Virus record (IMG/VR): IMGVR_UViG_3300044701_003173
Span: 1 to 26,795 of that record
Direction: 5' to 3' (one strand)
DNA from: a virus
Length of the DNA stretch: 26,795 nucleotides
In this document: piece by piece, positions 8,318 through 13,849 of the stretch
How the letters are laid out: every line of letters begins with the position of its first letter
How positions within the stretch are numbered: position 1 is the stretch's first letter
The notes under the pieces: generated by a model
Database searches by the model: none
Told to the model about the DNA's origin: nothing
The model's input: the letters and a program-made list of their open reading frames with translations, nothing else
Made by a program: the position numbers and the translations under genes

Positions 8318-8991
8318 CACTCGGCCTCCATGACCACAACGTAGTGTGTGGTCTCGTCTTCTCGGTAGGCTTGAATGGCGCGGTAGCCAGCGATGGCCGG
8401 TGTCCGCGATCCAATGTTTCCCGGTTCCTGCCAGCCATCATCGGTTGCCAGCTTCGCGGCCTCGGTAGCGGCGGACAAGGTAGCAAAGCCGCCCAGGTTG
8501 CGCCGCCCGCCGTCATCGACCTCGGCGAGCTGGTATTTCTGCCGATAGGCGCCACCACAATCGAGGCGCATCCCCTCATGCGGAGACTGGTCTTCGTCGT
8601 GAGAATAAACAACGATCTCGACGCCGGTAATGCCGTCACGCTTGCCCAGGTGTTCCGCCGCCATAGCGTCACACTCTGCTTGTGTGGGGCATTTGTTGGT
8701 GCTCTCGGTTGTCTCGGTCCATGTCTTGTCGGAGTCTTCGCCCAAGATGGATTCGTAACGGACCTCGATGGTGTAGCACGGGACCGGCTGAACCTCTAGG
8801 TCTGGGCCGAATGACTCGGCCAAACTCCGCAGCTCGGCTTCGCTATAGCAGGCAGCAAACTGCAATGCGTCTGCAATTCCGTCTTCATCGGTGAAGAACA
8901 TATTGTCCTCACCATTTACTCCACGAATAAAGCCCGTGAAGTATTCCCCTCGCTTTAGCGAGAGAATGACTAGGTTGTGATTGTGTTTCAT
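8317..8991 (-). CDS. Hypothetical acidic protein, 224 aa
   Basis: The start is ATG 8991, behind an excellent AAGGAGA eight bases upstream. A 12-residue in-frame extension from the GTGATGGCCGCA motif at 9024 is possible but has no ribosome-binding site. The protein is acidic and mixed alpha/beta, with segments such as CYTIEVRYESILGEDSDKTW (about 100-120) and GYRAIQAYREDETTHYVVVM at the C-terminus. That end looks like a beta-rich module. I do not recognise a family. It is part of the minus-strand accessory operon and stop/start-coupled to the 49-aa gene. Confidence 0.7.
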   Translation of the reverse strand: MKHNHNLVILSLKRGEYFTGFIRGVNGEDNMFFTDEDGIADALQFAACYSEAELRSLAESFGPDLEVQPVPCYTIEVRYESILGEDSDKTWTETTESTNKCPTQAECDAMAAEHLGKRDGITGVEIVVYSHDEDQSPHEGMRLDCGGAYRQKYQLAEVDDGGRRNLGGFATLSAATEAAKLATDDGWQEPGNIGSRTPAIAGYRAIQAYREDETTHYVVVMEAE

Positions 8992-9090
8992 TGTGTGTCT
9001 CCTTTGTGTCGATGGTGCGGCCATCACCGGGTCAGCATGTTTGCCGTCCGTTCCGGCCTCTGCCCATTAGGCAAAGGCCGGTGTCGGGCG

Positions 9091-9483
9091 TCAAGCTGCC
9101 TTGGCCAATTTAACCTTGGGCGCCTTGGCTTTCTTGGGCTTGGCCTTCTTTGGCTTGGCTTCCTTGGCCTTGCGCGCCGCCTCTTGGCGCTCGTAAGCGT
9201 GTTGGACGCGCATCTCATGGTAGCGCAGCATGTCGAGCCCGCGCAGGTGGAACAACTTCTCAACCGCGTCTTGCGGGCCGTCCGTGTATTGCTCTTGAAC
9301 GTGCGAGGCAACGGCCAGCGCCCTCTCTAGGTTGTCGCATCTGGGCGCATTGTGCGCGGACTGATACTCCCACACGGCGACAATCAAATTGTCGATTGCG
9401 TCTGAAAGCTCCATCGCCGAGCGGGCCGCGCCCAGTTGTGGGTATAGGTGGTTAAACATGTTATCTAACTGTTCTTGTGTCAT
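9091..9483 (-). CDS. Hypothetical protein with Lys/Ala-rich basic tail, 130 aa
   Basis: Starts at ATG 9483 behind AAGGAGA; the in-frame upstream MAAKHTQRRYT extension comes from the repeat motif plus Shine-Dalgarno and is unlikely to be translated. Residues 1-95 are helical (MTQEQLDNMFNHLYPQLG and onward). The last 30 residues are almost only Lys, Ala and Pro (KPKKAKPKKAKAPKVKLAKAA), resembling bacterial histone H1-like tails, which bind DNA or RNA. No family recognised. The region 9028-9090 after the stop holds no gene. Confidence 0.7.
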   Translation of the reverse strand: MTQEQLDNMFNHLYPQLGAARSAMELSDAIDNLIVAVWEYQSAHNAPRCDNLERALAVASHVQEQYTDGPQDAVEKLFHLRGLDMLRYHEMRVQHAYERQEAARKAKEAKPKKAKPKKAKAPKVKLAKAA

Positions 9484-9721
9484 TGTGTATCTCCTTTGTG
9501 TGTGTTTGGCGGCCATCACTGGCCGGGATTGCGTTATGCTCTCCGTGCTGGCCCCGGTGTTGCCGGAACCAGTGTCGGAACTCATGCGCGCATTAGCCAT
9601 TGCCTGATCCTCGCGGCCATCACTGCCCACCAGGGCCGCGTTTCAGCGGATCGGGCGGCCATCACCTGCCAGTATTGGCACCAGTTGACCATGGGCCGGT
9701 CGTGTGTGTGGTTGCCGGTGG
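9484..9721 (-). other. Spacer with tiny overlapping frames and three repeat copies
   Basis: There is no gene here that I can support with confidence. It holds three copies of GTGATGGCCGCC and a chain of tiny minus-strand frames. ATG 9663 gives a 26-aa peptide (MAARSAETRPWW...) ending at 9582. An ATGA overlap there opens a second frame (MSSDTGSGNTG...) that runs into the 130-aa gene in frame. These could be leader peptides or decayed genes; no Shine-Dalgarno supports them. Confidence 0.3.
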
Positions 9722-9961
9722 TCATTCTTGGCCGGTCCTTTCCGCTTCGTAGTGCATGCGCGCGATTCTCAGGCACTCGTCAGAGACCGTCTCGCCAAGA
9801 AGATGCAGGATGTCGGCCAGAAGGTCGGCCGCCCATAGTGGCTCGGCCTCGTCCTCTGTTCCTACGATCTCAGCATATTGCGCCAGCACAGTCAGCGCGC
9901 GGTTGCGCCTGTCGGCGTTCTCGCGTTGCTGTTTGCGTGTTAGTTTGGGTGCGGTTTTCAT
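9722..9961 (-). CDS. Hypothetical protein, 79 aa
   Basis: ATG 9961 lies in an ATGA overlap with the upstream gene and behind GGAGGG with the common CGCACAATG context. The N-terminus is basic (MKTAPKLTRKQQRENADRRNR) and the rest is an acidic, all-helical segment (ADLLADILHLLGETVSDECLRIARMHYEAE). No recognised family. It probably belongs to the same accessory transcript and is translated together with its upstream partner. Confidence 0.7.
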   Translation of the reverse strand: MKTAPKLTRKQQRENADRRNRALTVLAQYAEIVGTEDEAEPLWAADLLADILHLLGETVSDECLRIARMHYEAERTGQE

Positions 9962-10278
9962 TGTGCGCCCTCCGCCTGTCTGATCGCGTGGCGCGCTTTC
10001 GCCAACGCCTCACAATTTGCCAGCCCTTCGGCTGTGGCGCTTTGGTCCATGAATGGCCCGCGCGCGACCATCGCCCGCAACGCCTCCAACAGTTCCGGCG
10101 CCGATGCTATCAGGCGCGCGTTTGCGAGGTGAAGGTCTGGCTCCATTTTGAAATCGTCGGCGCTTCCACAGGTGCAGACCAATGGCGCTTCGCCTTCGTA
10201 GTTGTCCAAGTTGCCAAGAACCAATCCGTCATCATTGGCCGCCCAAGGCCCCGGTGTGTGCTTTGCTTGTGTTGTCAT
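9958..10278 (-). CDS. HTPGPW-type conserved phage protein, 106 aa
   Basis: ATG 10278 follows AAGGAGG. The protein has the hallmark pair of a widespread, uncharacterised phage family: KHTPGPW at residues 6-12 and ANARLIASAPELLEALRAM in the second half. A Cys pair (CTCG) lies between them. Function is unknown in the family; members are carried in the early or accessory regions of many siphoviruses and podoviruses. It ends in an ATGA overlap with the 79-aa gene. Confidence 0.8.
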   Translation of the reverse strand: MTTQAKHTPGPWAANDDGLVLGNLDNYEGEAPLVCTCGSADDFKMEPDLHLANARLIASAPELLEALRAMVARGPFMDQSATAEGLANCEALAKARHAIRQAEGAQ

Positions 10279-10291
10279 TGTGTGCGCCTCC

Positions 10292-10618
10292 TTAAAAATC
10301 CTGAATAATGATTCCGCCGGTGAACTCGATGACGGTTGTCCGGTCCTGCAAGAATTGCAGGGCAGACTTTTCGGCTTCGTCTTCGTCGGCGTCTTCGTCT
10401 GGCTGCCAATCGTAATTGTCGGCCGCTTCGCGGGCGCTTGTGTATTCGCTGAACTCGCACCGGATCGCGACACGGTCAAAGTCCATGTCCGCTCCGGTGT
10501 CCTCTTCTAGTTGCTCCAGGTGCTCTGCAATCGCCCGCGCGCCCGCATAACTCCAGGCGGCGTTATCGTCTTGCAACAGTCTGTCTGCAACTTGGCTTGT
10601 GGTTAGTGTCTCTTTCAT
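10292..10618 (-). CDS. Conserved phage protein (SYAGARAxxEHLEQLEEDTG type), 108 aa
   Basis: ATG 10618 follows the AAGGAGACACACA cassette. Residues 8-45 (SQVADRLLQDDNAAWSYAGA, then RAIAEHLEQLEEDTG) and RVAIRCEFSEY at about 49-59 match a family of small acidic phage proteins known from many tailed phages and some plasmids, with no assigned function. The middle is highly acidic (QPDEDADEDEAE), which could mean a DNA-mimic or a binding partner for a basic protein; that is speculation. Confidence 0.8.
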   Translation of the reverse strand: MKETLTTSQVADRLLQDDNAAWSYAGARAIAEHLEQLEEDTGADMDFDRVAIRCEFSEYTSAREAADNYDWQPDEDADEDEAEKSALQFLQDRTTVIEFTGGIIIQDF

Positions 10619-10675
10619 TGTGTGTCTCCTTGTGTGTTTTGTTGTTGTTGATTGGTGGCCGGTTGGCGCACCGTG

Positions 10676-10699
10676 CCGCCCCCGGCGAACCGGGAGCGG
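10676..10699 (-). terminator. CUUCGG-type stable hairpin after the 131-aa gene
   Basis: On the minus-strand RNA, CCGC-TC-CCGG closes a UUCG tetraloop against CCGG-GG-GCGG (10699 to 10676), with one mismatch. UUCG-capped stems are exceptionally stable. It stands 11 bases past the stop at 10710 and has no following T-run, so it is more likely an mRNA-stabilising or partial terminator element than a full terminator. Confidence 0.45.
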
Positions 10700-10709
10700 T
10701 GTCGGTGGG

Positions 10710-11105
10710 TCAGTTGTTGGCGTGTGCGATCATGTCCATGTTGCAACGCGCCTTTGCGATTGCTTCGCGGACCATGCTGCTGAAGTAGCGACAGACAGTG
10801 ACCGGCCCGCCATGCTCGGCAGACAGTTTGCGCTCGCAGGGACGGACGCCGAAATGGTCGCGGAATGCGTCCGGCGTTTCGTAGATGCACCCGCTCAGGT
10901 AATCCGCGCCGAGCTGGATGGGTGCGCCATACTCGCCACAGAACGAGACGCGCGCCTCGACCTGAAAGGCGCATAGTTCGCCGTCTTCTATCTTCTGCGC
11001 GGTTTCGCCGGTCTCGTCAAATGACAGGTCGAGGAAGTCGTCCGGCAGTGCGACAACTTCAACGATGAAGCGCCGAGTTTGGAATTTGTATATGGTTTGT
11101 TTCAT
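10710..11105 (-). CDS. Conserved phage protein (DLSFDETGE / GADYLSGCIYE type), 131 aa
   Basis: ATG 11105 follows GGAGACACA. The protein starts with a beta-rich part (RFIVEVVALPDDFLDLSFDE), then ARVSFCGEYGAPIQLGADYL and SGCIYE at about 60-85, then FRDHFG. This pattern is shared by an uncharacterised phage family found mostly in accessory early operons. The C-terminal third has several Cys (RPCERKL, TVCRYFSS, KARCNMD). The molecular role is unknown. Confidence 0.75.
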   Translation of the reverse strand: MKQTIYKFQTRRFIVEVVALPDDFLDLSFDETGETAQKIEDGELCAFQVEARVSFCGEYGAPIQLGADYLSGCIYETPDAFRDHFGVRPCERKLSAEHGGPVTVCRYFSSMVREAIAKARCNMDMIAHANN

Positions 11106-11145
11106 TGTGTCTCCGTGTGTGTGTTGTTTGTTGTGTGTTGTGTGC

Positions 11146-11229
11146 TTACAGCGCCAAGAGGAAGAACCCCAAGGCGAAGATGAGAAGAACGGCGAGGATT
11201 TCGCCGGTGATGGTGAGAGTGTGTTTCAT
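11146..11229 (-). CDS. 27-aa single-pass membrane peptide
   Basis: ATG 11229 follows one base after the stop of the 135-aa gene (TAACATG), so translation is probably coupled. The product MKHTLTITGEILAVLLIFAL with a GFFLLAL end is almost entirely one transmembrane helix. Short phage membrane peptides of this kind can be holin-like, exclusion or toxin-like factors, but no family can be assigned. The TG-rich leader that follows (11106-11145) contains a near copy of the operator-like TGTGTGCT. Confidence 0.5.
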   Translation of the reverse strand: MKHTLTITGEILAVLLIFALGFFLLAL

Positions 11230-11230
11230 G

Positions 11231-11638
11231 TTAGGATATCCGGACAATGCCGCGTTTAATCGCCTGTTGGCGTGCCTTGTCAAATTCGCCCACTGCGTGC
11301 GCGAACGCGCGATCGGTGCCGCGTGGAGCATGTTGAACTACCGCCCACGCTGGCAGTCGGCCGGTGTTACCGCCACGAAAGACGATGGTCGTGTTCCATG
11401 GTCCACCAGGGAACTCGCGCACTAGCTGGTCAACGAGCTTGTGCTCGCAAACCGGCAGATGCACGAACCGATAACTCCTATCGCCGCGCGCCGGCGAAAA
11501 CCTGCCGTTCGCACGAACGACTTTGCGGCCAAGTCCGCGCCGAGTGAACTCGGAGCTTGGGCTGAGTTGCAGCTCAACGTGCGTGGGCACGAAATCCAAG
11601 GCGGAAACCCCTTGGCCGTTGTGTGTGTTGTGTTCCAT
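11231..11638 (-). CDS. Hypothetical protein, 135 aa
   Basis: ATG 11638 (MEHNTHNGQG) is chosen because a good promoter ends only nine bases upstream, which excludes the alternative start at 11689. The protein is basic and mixed alpha/beta. It contains VELQLSPSSEF near 20-30, FRGGNTGRLPAWAVVQHAP near 88-106, and a basic helical C-terminus. No recognised family. It is first gene of a minus-strand transcript that continues through the small membrane peptide and perhaps the rest of the accessory block. Confidence 0.65.
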   Translation of the reverse strand: MEHNTHNGQGVSALDFVPTHVELQLSPSSEFTRRGLGRKVVRANGRFSPARGDRSYRFVHLPVCEHKLVDQLVREFPGGPWNTTIVFRGGNTGRLPAWAVVQHAPRGTDRAFAHAVGEFDKARQQAIKRGIVRIS

Positions 11639-11647
11639 AACGATGCC

Positions 11648-11676
11648 ACCGTAATGCGTTGTGTGCTGTCTGTCAA
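11648..11676 (-). promoter_or_regulatory. Promoter with ACAGCACACA in its spacer
   Basis: Read on the minus strand: -35 TTGACA (11676-11671, perfect consensus), a 17-base spacer GACAGCACACAACGCAT, and -10 TACGGT (11653-11648). The spacer holds the 10-bp motif found at the other promoters of this phage. The ATG at 11638 is about nine bases past the -10 box, so the mRNA would be leaderless or nearly so. Confidence 0.6.
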
Positions 11677-11716
11677 AATAAAAATGCATGGTGGTGCAAA
11701 CTTTTTTCTGCCCCCC

Positions 11717-12007
11717 CTATTTGCGGACCTTGGCTTCGTAGGTGCCGAGAACCTCCGCGATCCGCCCATGCGCCATGCGGATGGACGCCAGCGCCGCTTG
11801 CCGCTCGATGTCGGACGGTTCCCGCCCGCCCGCAGCGTCGAAGCAGTCGAGCCACCAGGCGAATGCCGCGCGATAAACGTCCGCCGGGACCCAGCCCAGT
11901 GAACTAGCAGCCGCGCGGGCGCGCTTTTGCGTTTCTGTTGTCACTCGGGTGTTCACAGTCACATCTCGGGCGGATCGTGTGAGCACTCTCGCTGATTGTT
12001 TCTTCAT
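11717..12007 (-). CDS. Putative ribbon-helix-helix DNA-binding protein, 96 aa
   Basis: The start is ATG 12007 (MKKQSARVLTRSARD). The N-terminal half fits an Arc/MetJ-type fold: a beta strand VTVNTRV (16-22), helix 24-37 (TETQKRARAAASSLG) and second helix 41-56 (ADVYRAAFAWWLDCF). Such proteins bind DNA as dimers with the strand in the major groove. The gene is first in the leftward block and divergent from an HTH gene. Two tandem TGTGTGC copies lie directly before its start, so it is a good candidate for the regulator that reads this motif, which is inference. A TTG at 12046 would add 13 residues. Confidence 0.6.
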   Translation of the reverse strand: MKKQSARVLTRSARDVTVNTRVTTETQKRARAAASSLGWVPADVYRAAFAWWLDCFDAAGGREPSDIERQAALASIRMAHGRIAEVLGTYEAKVRK

Positions 12008-12010
12008 AAC

Positions 12011-12030
12011 ACTGCACACAAGAGCACACA
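12011..12030 (-). promoter_or_regulatory. Tandem operator-like repeat before the RHH gene
   Basis: The minus strand reads TGTGTGCTCT followed directly by TGTGTGCAGT, two copies at a 10-bp period. Each differs by one base from the TGTGTGCTGT motif of the other promoters. It ends three bases before the ATG at 12007. A site here would block transcription or translation start of the RHH gene, as expected for autoregulation. Confidence 0.5.
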
Positions 12031-12044
12031 CCGCTCGGCGTTGC

Positions 12045-12067
12045 AAGGCCCTTCCTTGTGGGGCCTT
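12045..12067. other. Hairpin in the divergent control region
   Basis: AAGGCCC (12045-12051) and GGGCCTT (12061-12067) form a perfect 7-bp inverted repeat with a 9-base loop. No T-run follows on either strand, so a terminator is not well supported. It lies between the two divergent operons and could be a protein-binding palindrome or a transcript hairpin. Confidence 0.4.
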
Positions 12068-12093
12068 CTCCCCATTGCAAAACTTGCGGAAAG

Positions 12094-12128
12094 TTGTTGT
12101 TGCGTAGTGTGTGCTGTTACGCTACAAC
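12094..12128 (+). promoter_or_regulatory. Probable rightward early promoter with operator motif
   Basis: TTGTTG (12094-12099) and TACGCT (12118-12123) at 18-base spacing form a weak -35/-10 pair. The spacer contains TGTGTGCTGT (12108-12117). The motif is framed by an inverted repeat GCGTA (12102-12106) / TACGC (12118-12122). The HTH gene starts at 12136, about 12 bases past the -10, again giving a very short leader. The boxes are weak; the motif is what makes the site convincing. Confidence 0.4.
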
Positions 12129-12135
12129 CGCGGGC

Positions 12136-12351
12136 ATGTCGAACGCATCCCCGCTTGAATACCTGCGACCGGCCGAAGCTGCCAAACGCCTAGGGATTTC
12201 ACGCAATACGCTTAACCGCTACCTTGCCAAAGGCTTGATCCGCTGTTCGCGGCCCACCCTGCGTTGCACCCTAATCAGCACGGCCGAGCTGGCGCGCTTC
12301 TACTCTGCGACCGCGCAGCCGGTGCCGGTCTCCATGGTCCGCGCCGCCTAG
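12136..12351 (+). CDS. Small HTH protein (MerR/excisionase-like), 71 aa
   Basis: ATG 12136 (MSNASPLEYLRPAEAAKRLG) is chosen over an in-frame upstream ATG at 12058 because that lies before the promoter. Residues 9-35 (YLRPAEAAKRLGISRNTLNR plus YLAKGLI) are a typical winged HTH of the HTH_17/excisionase class, followed by a beta-wing segment (CTLISTAELARFY). Such proteins act as excisionases or as Cro-like early regulators. As first gene of the rightward operon, divergent to the RHH gene, it may be the other half of the lysis/lysogeny switch. It could also be Xis. Confidence 0.7.
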   Translation: MSNASPLEYLRPAEAAKRLGISRNTLNRYLAKGLIRCSRPTLRCTLISTAELARFYSATAQPVPVSMVRAA

Positions 12352-12354
12352 GTT

Positions 12355-13152
12355 ATGGGCGCCAATACCAAGGCAGCACCCAAGGCGAGAAAGCGCGCCA
12401 CAGGGCCCGCCAGGGCCCAAGAATCTAAGCCGGTTGCGGTGGTTGAAGAGGCCCCGACAGAGAGCCCGGCGCCCTTCAAGATGTCAGGCGCAACCGGCTT
12501 GACGATTCCAGAGGACAAGGCACAAGCCATTGCCGCCGCCCATTCTGCCGGTGTGCCGGTCACGCGCATCTGCAAGGAACTCGGCGTTGGCTATCACACG
12601 GTCGCCGCACTCATCCGCAACCGGCCCGAGCTGCTCGCCTCTGCCCGTGACATCACGGCGAATAATTGGCGAACGCTCGCCGCCCTTGGGACCGCTGAAC
12701 TTGTGGACCGGCTGCCGGAAATGAAGGACCAGGCGCTATCCGTGCTGTCGGCGATAGCAACGGAGAAAGCTGAACTGTTGAGCGGTGGCGCAACAAGCCG
12801 TGTCGAGATTATCGCGGCGCCTGCGGTGGATGAGTGGAGCGATGTTGTCGATGGTGTCGTGATTGAGTCGGTGCCTGTTTCGATAGGTAACACCGGCCGA
12901 ACGCGCGCCGCAAAAGGCCAGACGCACCCGGCCCTAGTGTCCGCACCCTGCGCAGGCGGTGAACAACCGCCTGCCTTTGACTGTTCCGACACTGTTGGAG
13001 AGGACGGTGTGTCAGTTTTTGAGCCAGTCGAGGCCCCTTTTTTGCCTCCCCCACCCCCTACCGACAGAGGGGGGGCGGGGGTTACTCCTTCTTCAAAGAC
13101 ATCACTACCCTATTCGTTATCCGACGCCGAAATTTTTCGCAAAAGCACCTAG
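12355..13152 (+). CDS. Homeodomain-like HTH protein (regulator or small-terminase-like), 265 aa
   Basis: ATG 12355 lies three bases after the previous stop. The N-terminal 40 residues are basic and disordered. Residues 50-92 (IPEDKAQAIAAAHSAGVPVT then RICKELGVGYHTVAALIRNR) form a clear helix-turn-helix. They are followed by a helical region ending in AIATEKAELLSGGATSRVEI, a pattern seen in small-terminase-like and other phage DNA-packaging or regulatory HTH proteins. The last 110 residues are low complexity, with PPPPPTDRGGAG encoded by an extreme C-run/G-run. No other small-terminase candidate is visible, but terL is 9 kb away, so a regulatory role is equally possible. Confidence 0.7.
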   Translation: MGANTKAAPKARKRATGPARAQESKPVAVVEEAPTESPAPFKMSGATGLTIPEDKAQAIAAAHSAGVPVTRICKELGVGYHTVAALIRNRPELLASARDITANNWRTLAALGTAELVDRLPEMKDQALSVLSAIATEKAELLSGGATSRVEIIAAPAVDEWSDVVDGVVIESVPVSIGNTGRTRAAKGQTHPALVSAPCAGGEQPPAFDCSDTVGEDGVSVFEPVEAPFLPPPPPTDRGGAGVTPSSKTSLPYSLSDAEIFRKST

Positions 13153-13181
13153 CCCCCAACCATTTACCCACACATTAAACC

Positions 13182-13622
13182 ATGAAAAAGTCCCTAAAAC
13201 CCTACCACAACAAGCTGAAGGCATTGTTTGCCCAGCACAGTCAATCGCATGTTGAGAGCAGTCAACCCGAGGACGAGCCGATTACAGAGGCGCCTGAGCC
13301 GATTGCTGTTGGCCCTGAGCCGACAGACCCGCCGGCGCACGACGAGAAGGCGTTGACGGAGGAGGTTGCTAGGCAGGTTGGCTGGCAGGTAGGCGATCCG
13401 GCGTCGGGCAAGGTGATGAACCGCCAGATGGTGAACAAGCGCCGTGTGTGGGCGATGGTGACCGGGTGGTCGGAGATGGTGCAGGTGTCGGTTCACGATC
13501 AGTCGGAGTGGCCGGCTGGGTCTACGATTAAGTGTGAGTATGTGCAGGCCAACAGTGACGGCCATCTAGTATTCAATAGCAAAGAACATGGTCCCAAGTG
13601 GAAGCGGAGGGGTTCACGATGA
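13182..13622 (+). CDS. Hypothetical protein, 146 aa
   Basis: ATG 13182 follows an A/C-rich leader without Shine-Dalgarno. The first 20 residues are basic (MKKSLKPYHNKLKALFAQHS). Residues 25-55 are a Glu/Pro-rich linker. The C-terminal 90 residues are a compact, probably beta-rich domain (ARQVGWQVGDPASGKVMNRQ, RRVWAMVTGWSEMVQVSVHD) ending in a basic tail. No recognised family. It overlaps the next gene by ATGA. Confidence 0.65.
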   Translation: MKKSLKPYHNKLKALFAQHSQSHVESSQPEDEPITEAPEPIAVGPEPTDPPAHDEKALTEEVARQVGWQVGDPASGKVMNRQMVNKRRVWAMVTGWSEMVQVSVHDQSEWPAGSTIKCEYVQANSDGHLVFNSKEHGPKWKRRGSR

Positions 13623-13849
13623 GCAAGGCTATTGCTTCTGTATTACTCTGTGGTCTGTATGCTGGTTGTGCTGCGTCTGGCTGGCGCGAGACGGCTCCGC
13701 ACAACACGCCCTATGCTTGGGAGTATAACGCCCCGATAGAGGGCTGGCGGTCTCTGTATGCTGGCTGGAAGCAACTGACGGCACCGGAGGGTATGATCTG
13801 GGATGAGTTGATGGGAAGCTATCAGCAGGACTTGGGGGTGGCACGATGA
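13619..13849 (+). CDS. Putative small lipoprotein or secreted protein, 76 aa
   Basis: ATG 13619 overlaps the previous stop (ATGA). The N-terminus MSKAIASVLLCGLYAGCAAS looks like a lipoprotein signal with Cys17 after LYAG, a slightly non-standard lipobox (Tyr at -3). The mature part is Trp/Tyr-rich (GWRETAPHNTPYAWEYNAPI). No family recognised. Unusual inside a replication operon; an envelope role such as exclusion is possible but not shown. Confidence 0.6.
   Translation: MSKAIASVLLCGLYAGCAASGWRETAPHNTPYAWEYNAPIEGWRSLYAGWKQLTAPEGMIWDELMGSYQQDLGVAR

Larger units (their letters stand above)
8026..9665 (-). repeat. Seven dispersed copies of GTGATGGCCGCC
   Basis: The 12-bp motif (GGCGGCCATCAC on the plus strand) lies at 8026-8036 (ATGATGGCCGCC variant), 8099-8110, 8309-8320, 9017-9027, 9508-9519, 9612-9623 and 9654-9665. 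All copies point the same way, along the direction of minus-strand transcription, and lie between or at the very start of small genes. Two of them (9017, 9508) are followed about 15-20 bases later by the same CACAAAGGAGA ribosome-binding cassette. Each copy contains ATG GCC GCN, so some may start peptides (Met-Ala-Ala). The uniform orientation suggests a regulatory element, for instance stoperator-like sites. Confidence 0.6.

Noticed and set aside
10254-10261. TGTGTGCT at 10254 as another operator
   Set aside because: It lies inside the HTPGPW gene and encodes its conserved KHT residues, so it is explained by the protein.
8977-10510. Long plus-strand frames (for instance 9475-10308, 277 aa) opposite the accessory genes
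   Set aside because: Low-complexity antisense shadows without start signals; the minus strand has good ribosome-binding sites and known phage families.
13048-13081. Programmed frameshift at the C-run/G-run
   Set aside because: No slippery heptamer and no alternative frame giving a sensible extension; kept only as a hairpin observation.
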